Notes under the pieces: generated by a model
The model's database searches: none
Seen by the model: the letters and a program-made list of their open reading frames with translations, nothing else
Told to the model about the DNA's origin: nothing
Position numbers and translations under genes: made by a program
Source: CAYTID01 sp964437735
GTDB lineage: Bacteria > Bacteroidota > Ignavibacteria > UBA10030 > BY39
Direction: 5' to 3'
Assembly (NCBI GenBank): GCA_964437735.1
Contig: CAYTID010000003.1
Coordinates: forward strand, 5,179-69,178
DNA length: 64,000 bases
Shown here: one piece after another, positions 61,884-64,000 of the stretch
Layout: each line of letters opens with the position of its first letter
Numbering within the stretch: position 1 is the stretch's first letter

Positions 61884-63008
61884 ATGTTAGAATTTTTAGA
61901 CGGAAATGAAGCTGTTGCCAGAGGAGCGATAGATGCTGGTTGTAAATATTTTGCAGGCTATCCAATTACTCCCGCAACACAAATACTACTTGAGATGATG
62001 CGTTTGTTACCCGCTAATGGCGGATTTGCAATACAGGCAGAAGATGAAATAGCATCAATCGGATTTTGCATCGGAGCTGCAATGGCAGAGAAAAAATCTA
62101 TGACCGCTACAAGCGGTCCCGGCTTATCACTCTATAGCGAAAATATCGGACTGGCTATAATGGGCGAAACTCCACTCGTTATTGTCGACGTTCAACGGCA
62201 CGGACCTGCGACCGGTTCAGCAACAAAGGACGGTGCGAGTGATATACAATTTGTAAGATGGGGAACGTCGGGCGGATACCCGATCATTGCAATTGCCCCG
62301 GCAACTATCGCAGAAGCCTACACATATACTGCTTATGCATTTAATCTTTCCGAAATATTCAGGTCGCCGGTTTTTTTAATGTCGAGTAAGGAAATAGCAA
62401 TTACTCGCGAACGCGTTGATTGGTCCTCAATCGAAAAACCGAAAATTATTGACAGAGTAAATTTTAGCGGAAAAGGAGAATATTTACCCCACAATTTTGA
62501 AAAACCTGAAGATATTCCCCCAATGTCGGCTTATGGAGGAAAACATATTTTACGATATACGACATCAACTCACGGGAAAGACGGCGAGCTTTTAACAACG
62601 CCTGAAAAAATCCAAGAAATGATGGAACATCTTGATAAAAAAATATATGAAGACAAAGTTGTAGAATACTTTCCGCATGCAGTCAAGGTTGATAAAGATG
62701 AATCTGAAATTGCCGTCATTGCATATGGTATTACTTCCCGAAGCGCTCTGGAAGCAGTTAAAATCGCCAGAAATTCAGGAAAAAAAGTTTCCCTTATTAC
62801 CTTAGGTCTTCTTTGGCCCTGTCCGGAAAAAAGAATTTTGCAAGCGCTAGCAGGAGTTAAAAAAATAATATTTCCGGAAATGAATAATGGGCATTACGTT
62901 CGAGAGATTGAACGAATAACGAATAACATCGATATTATTCGTATCAATCGAATGGATACGAAATTGATTTCACCCCAACAAATATCAGATCAAATAAATA
63001 AACTCTGA
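61884..63008 (+). CDS. korA: 2-oxoacid:ferredoxin oxidoreductase subunit alpha (KorA-like)
   Basis: A 374-residue alpha subunit of a 2-oxoacid:ferredoxin oxidoreductase, probably 2-oxoglutarate. Motifs are the YPITPATQI at about 26-34 (substrate side), TSGPGLSLYSENIG, and VQRHGPATGSATKDGASDI. It lacks a fused gamma domain, which in many homologues precedes alpha. The gamma-like part instead follows beta in the next gene. The reaction gives succinyl-CoA, CO2 and reduced ferredoxin and can run reductively. Start at ATG 61884 follows GGAAG at 61877-61881. korB begins 8 bp after its stop. Confidence 0.93.
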   Translation: MLEFLDGNEAVARGAIDAGCKYFAGYPITPATQILLEMMRLLPANGGFAIQAEDEIASIGFCIGAAMAEKKSMTATSGPGLSLYSENIGLAIMGETPLVIVDVQRHGPATGSATKDGASDIQFVRWGTSGGYPIIAIAPATIAEAYTYTAYAFNLSEIFRSPVFLMSSKEIAITRERVDWSSIEKPKIIDRVNFSGKGEYLPHNFEKPEDIPPMSAYGGKHILRYTTSTHGKDGELLTTPEKIQEMMEHLDKKIYEDKVVEYFPHAVKVDKDESEIAVIAYGITSRSALEAVKIARNSGKKVSLITLGLLWPCPEKRILQALAGVKKIIFPEMNNGHYVREIERITNNIDIIRINRMDTKLISPQQISDQINKL

Positions 63009-63015
63009 GGAAAAT

Positions 63016-64000
63016 GTGTCGAAAATAAAAGAAGGATTTTTTTTAAGATCAGAATTTGAATTTCCGTTCTGTCCCGGCTGCGGACATTCCCCCATACTTA
63101 CAAATTTGGATAAAGCAATTGGCGCTTTAAATTTAGATCCTTTAAAAACTGTGATTGTTACTGATATCGGTTGTATCGGTCTCTCCGACCGGTTCTTTGA
63201 TATTAATGCTTTTCACGGTTTACACGGTCGGTCCATCACTTATGCATGTGGAATTAAGATGGCAAATCCTGATCTAAAAGTAATTACTTTGATGGGTGAC
63301 GGAGGATTGGGAATCGGCGGGGCACATTTTTTAAATGCAGCCCGACGGAATATTGATATTACTGTAATTGTTGCAAATAATTTTAACTTTGGAATGACAG
63401 GCGGTGAACACAGTGTTACAACACCTCATGGCGGAAAAACTTCCTCCACCTTTTTAGGAAATATTGAATTTCCAATCGATGCGTGCGAACTTGTTAAAGC
63501 TGTCAACGGCGGATTTGCCGCCAGAACCACAACATTCGAAAAAAATATAGTCGAAATATTAACTGAGGCAATAAATTTCCCGGGATTTTCGATTGTTGAC
63601 ATCTGGGAATATTGTACTGCGTATTATGTTCCCCGAAATAAATTCAATAAAACAGAAATGATGAATTTATTAAACCAATATGGATTCAAAACCGGAGTAA
63701 TACACAAGAGCGAGCGTAACGAATATGTAAAAAATTATATGGATAGCTATGTAAAGCATTCCTCCGATTTTCTTAAGAAGACAAAAGCTCAATTGAATAT
63801 AGAATTTGATAACAACGTTACCCGCAAAACTGAAATAGTCCTTGCCGGAGCTGCCGGACAGAAAATTAAATCAAGCTCCACAATTTTCGGAAATGCTTCT
63901 CTCTTATCAGGTTTATACGCAACACAAAAAGACGATTACCCAATTACAGTAATAACAGGACACTCAATATCCGAGATAATATTAGATAATTCGGAAATTA
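63016..64000 (+). CDS. korB: 2-oxoacid:ferredoxin oxidoreductase subunit beta fused to a gamma-like domain (3' truncated)
   Basis: The frame starts at GTG 63016 with GAGG 5 nt upstream (63007-63010) and stays open to the window edge, 328 codons. The first 260 or so residues are KorB: FCPGCGHSPIL (cluster cysteines), the third cysteine in TDIGCIGLSD, and thiamine pyrophosphate binding GDGGLGIGGAHFLNA with NNFNFGMTGG. A linker follows, and from about residue 280 a new domain begins with TEIVLAGAAGQKIKSSSTIFGNASLLSGLYA, which resembles the gamma subunit start (usually GxGGQG). A beta-gamma fusion is unusual. The end is missing. Confidence 0.88.
   Translation, partial: MSKIKEGFFLRSEFEFPFCPGCGHSPILTNLDKAIGALNLDPLKTVIVTDIGCIGLSDRFFDINAFHGLHGRSITYACGIKMANPDLKVITLMGDGGLGIGGAHFLNAARRNIDITVIVANNFNFGMTGGEHSVTTPHGGKTSSTFLGNIEFPIDACELVKAVNGGFAARTTTFEKNIVEILTEAINFPGFSIVDIWEYCTAYYVPRNKFNKTEMMNLLNQYGFKTGVIHKSERNEYVKNYMDSYVKHSSDFLKKTKAQLNIEFDNNVTRKTEIVLAGAAGQKIKSSSTIFGNASLLSGLYATQKDDYPITVITGHSISEIILDNSEI

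Noticed and set aside
1..64000. CRISPR arrays, insertion sequences, integrases or phage genes
   Set aside because: No regularly spaced repeats, transposase or phage structural motifs were found.

Overview
The window is about 64 kb of AT-rich, densely packed bacterial chromosome. The best guess for the source is the Bacteroidota/Chlorobiota/Ignavibacteria side of the tree. This rests on a secreted protein with a Por (type IX) C-terminal sorting domain, a group 3b-type cytoplasmic [NiFe]-hydrogenase, a KorA/KorB-type 2-oxoacid:ferredoxin oxidoreductase, a fused AroD-AroE and a tricorn-like peptidase. It is an inference from gene content, not a phylogeny. A run of 10 N and two frameshifted genes suggest a draft or metagenome-derived contig. 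I see no tRNA, rRNA, CRISPR array, insertion sequence or prophage.

Layout. 1-9.1 kb (+): a surface-polysaccharide cluster with an O-antigen ligase/polymerase, GT2 glycosyltransferases, a Wzx flippase, a WbaP-like initiating phosphoglycosyltransferase, a DegT aminotransferase, a polyprenol-phosphate mannose synthase-like enzyme, and an unusual GT2 fused to a gutted phosphoglycosyltransferase. 9.1-15.1 kb (+): housekeeping genes (accA, a YbgC thioesterase, an untracked 55-residue Trm112-like protein, nadC, a second flippase, a DUF1385 membrane protein, prfA). 15.1-23.7 kb (-): a T9SS cargo protein, then the operon M16 protease pair-aroB-aroDE-aroA-aroC. 23.8-28.6 kb: uvrA, an outer-membrane-like protein and an RlmI-like methyltransferase. 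28.6-39.1 kb: signalling genes (OmpR-type two-component pair, lone receiver protein, then a 909-residue PAS histidine kinase with a NarL-type regulator and another lone receiver). Between these lie a Nudix hydrolase, a frameshifted RNA pseudouridine synthase, a YqaA/DedA protein with an apparently non-canonical start, a nucleotide-sugar-epimerase-like protein and ArsC. 39.5-41 kb: isocitrate dehydrogenase.

41.0-49.5 kb (-) is one tightly spaced Fe-S assembly operon: Rrf2 regulator, iscS-type desulfurase (frameshifted), a 99-residue unknown protein, sufC, sufB, sufD, Rieske ferredoxin, sufS, sufU, an IscA-like carrier with a degenerate cysteine motif, and Fe/Mn superoxide dismutase. It ends at a terminator shared with isocitrate dehydrogenase. 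49.5-55.6 kb (-): a zinc-ribbon protein, Sua5, HtpX and a tricorn-like protease. 55.7-61.2 kb (-): an operon for a four-subunit NAD(P)-linked [NiFe]-hydrogenase plus its endopeptidase, HypA and HypB. Divergent from it, after a 710-bp gap, korA and a korB fused to a gamma-like domain run off the right edge.

Functionally, the right third joins Fe-S cluster supply (SUF) to Fe-S-rich redox enzymes (hydrogenase, 2-oxoacid:ferredoxin oxidoreductase), which fits an anaerobic or facultative metabolism with oxidative-stress protection. The left third builds and exports a surface glycan. No wholly new system stands out. The most unusual items are the GT2/degenerate-PGT fusion, the orphan protein inside the SUF operon, the IscA-like carrier with a CCC tail, the KorB-gamma fusion, and the non-AUG start of the YqaA-like gene.
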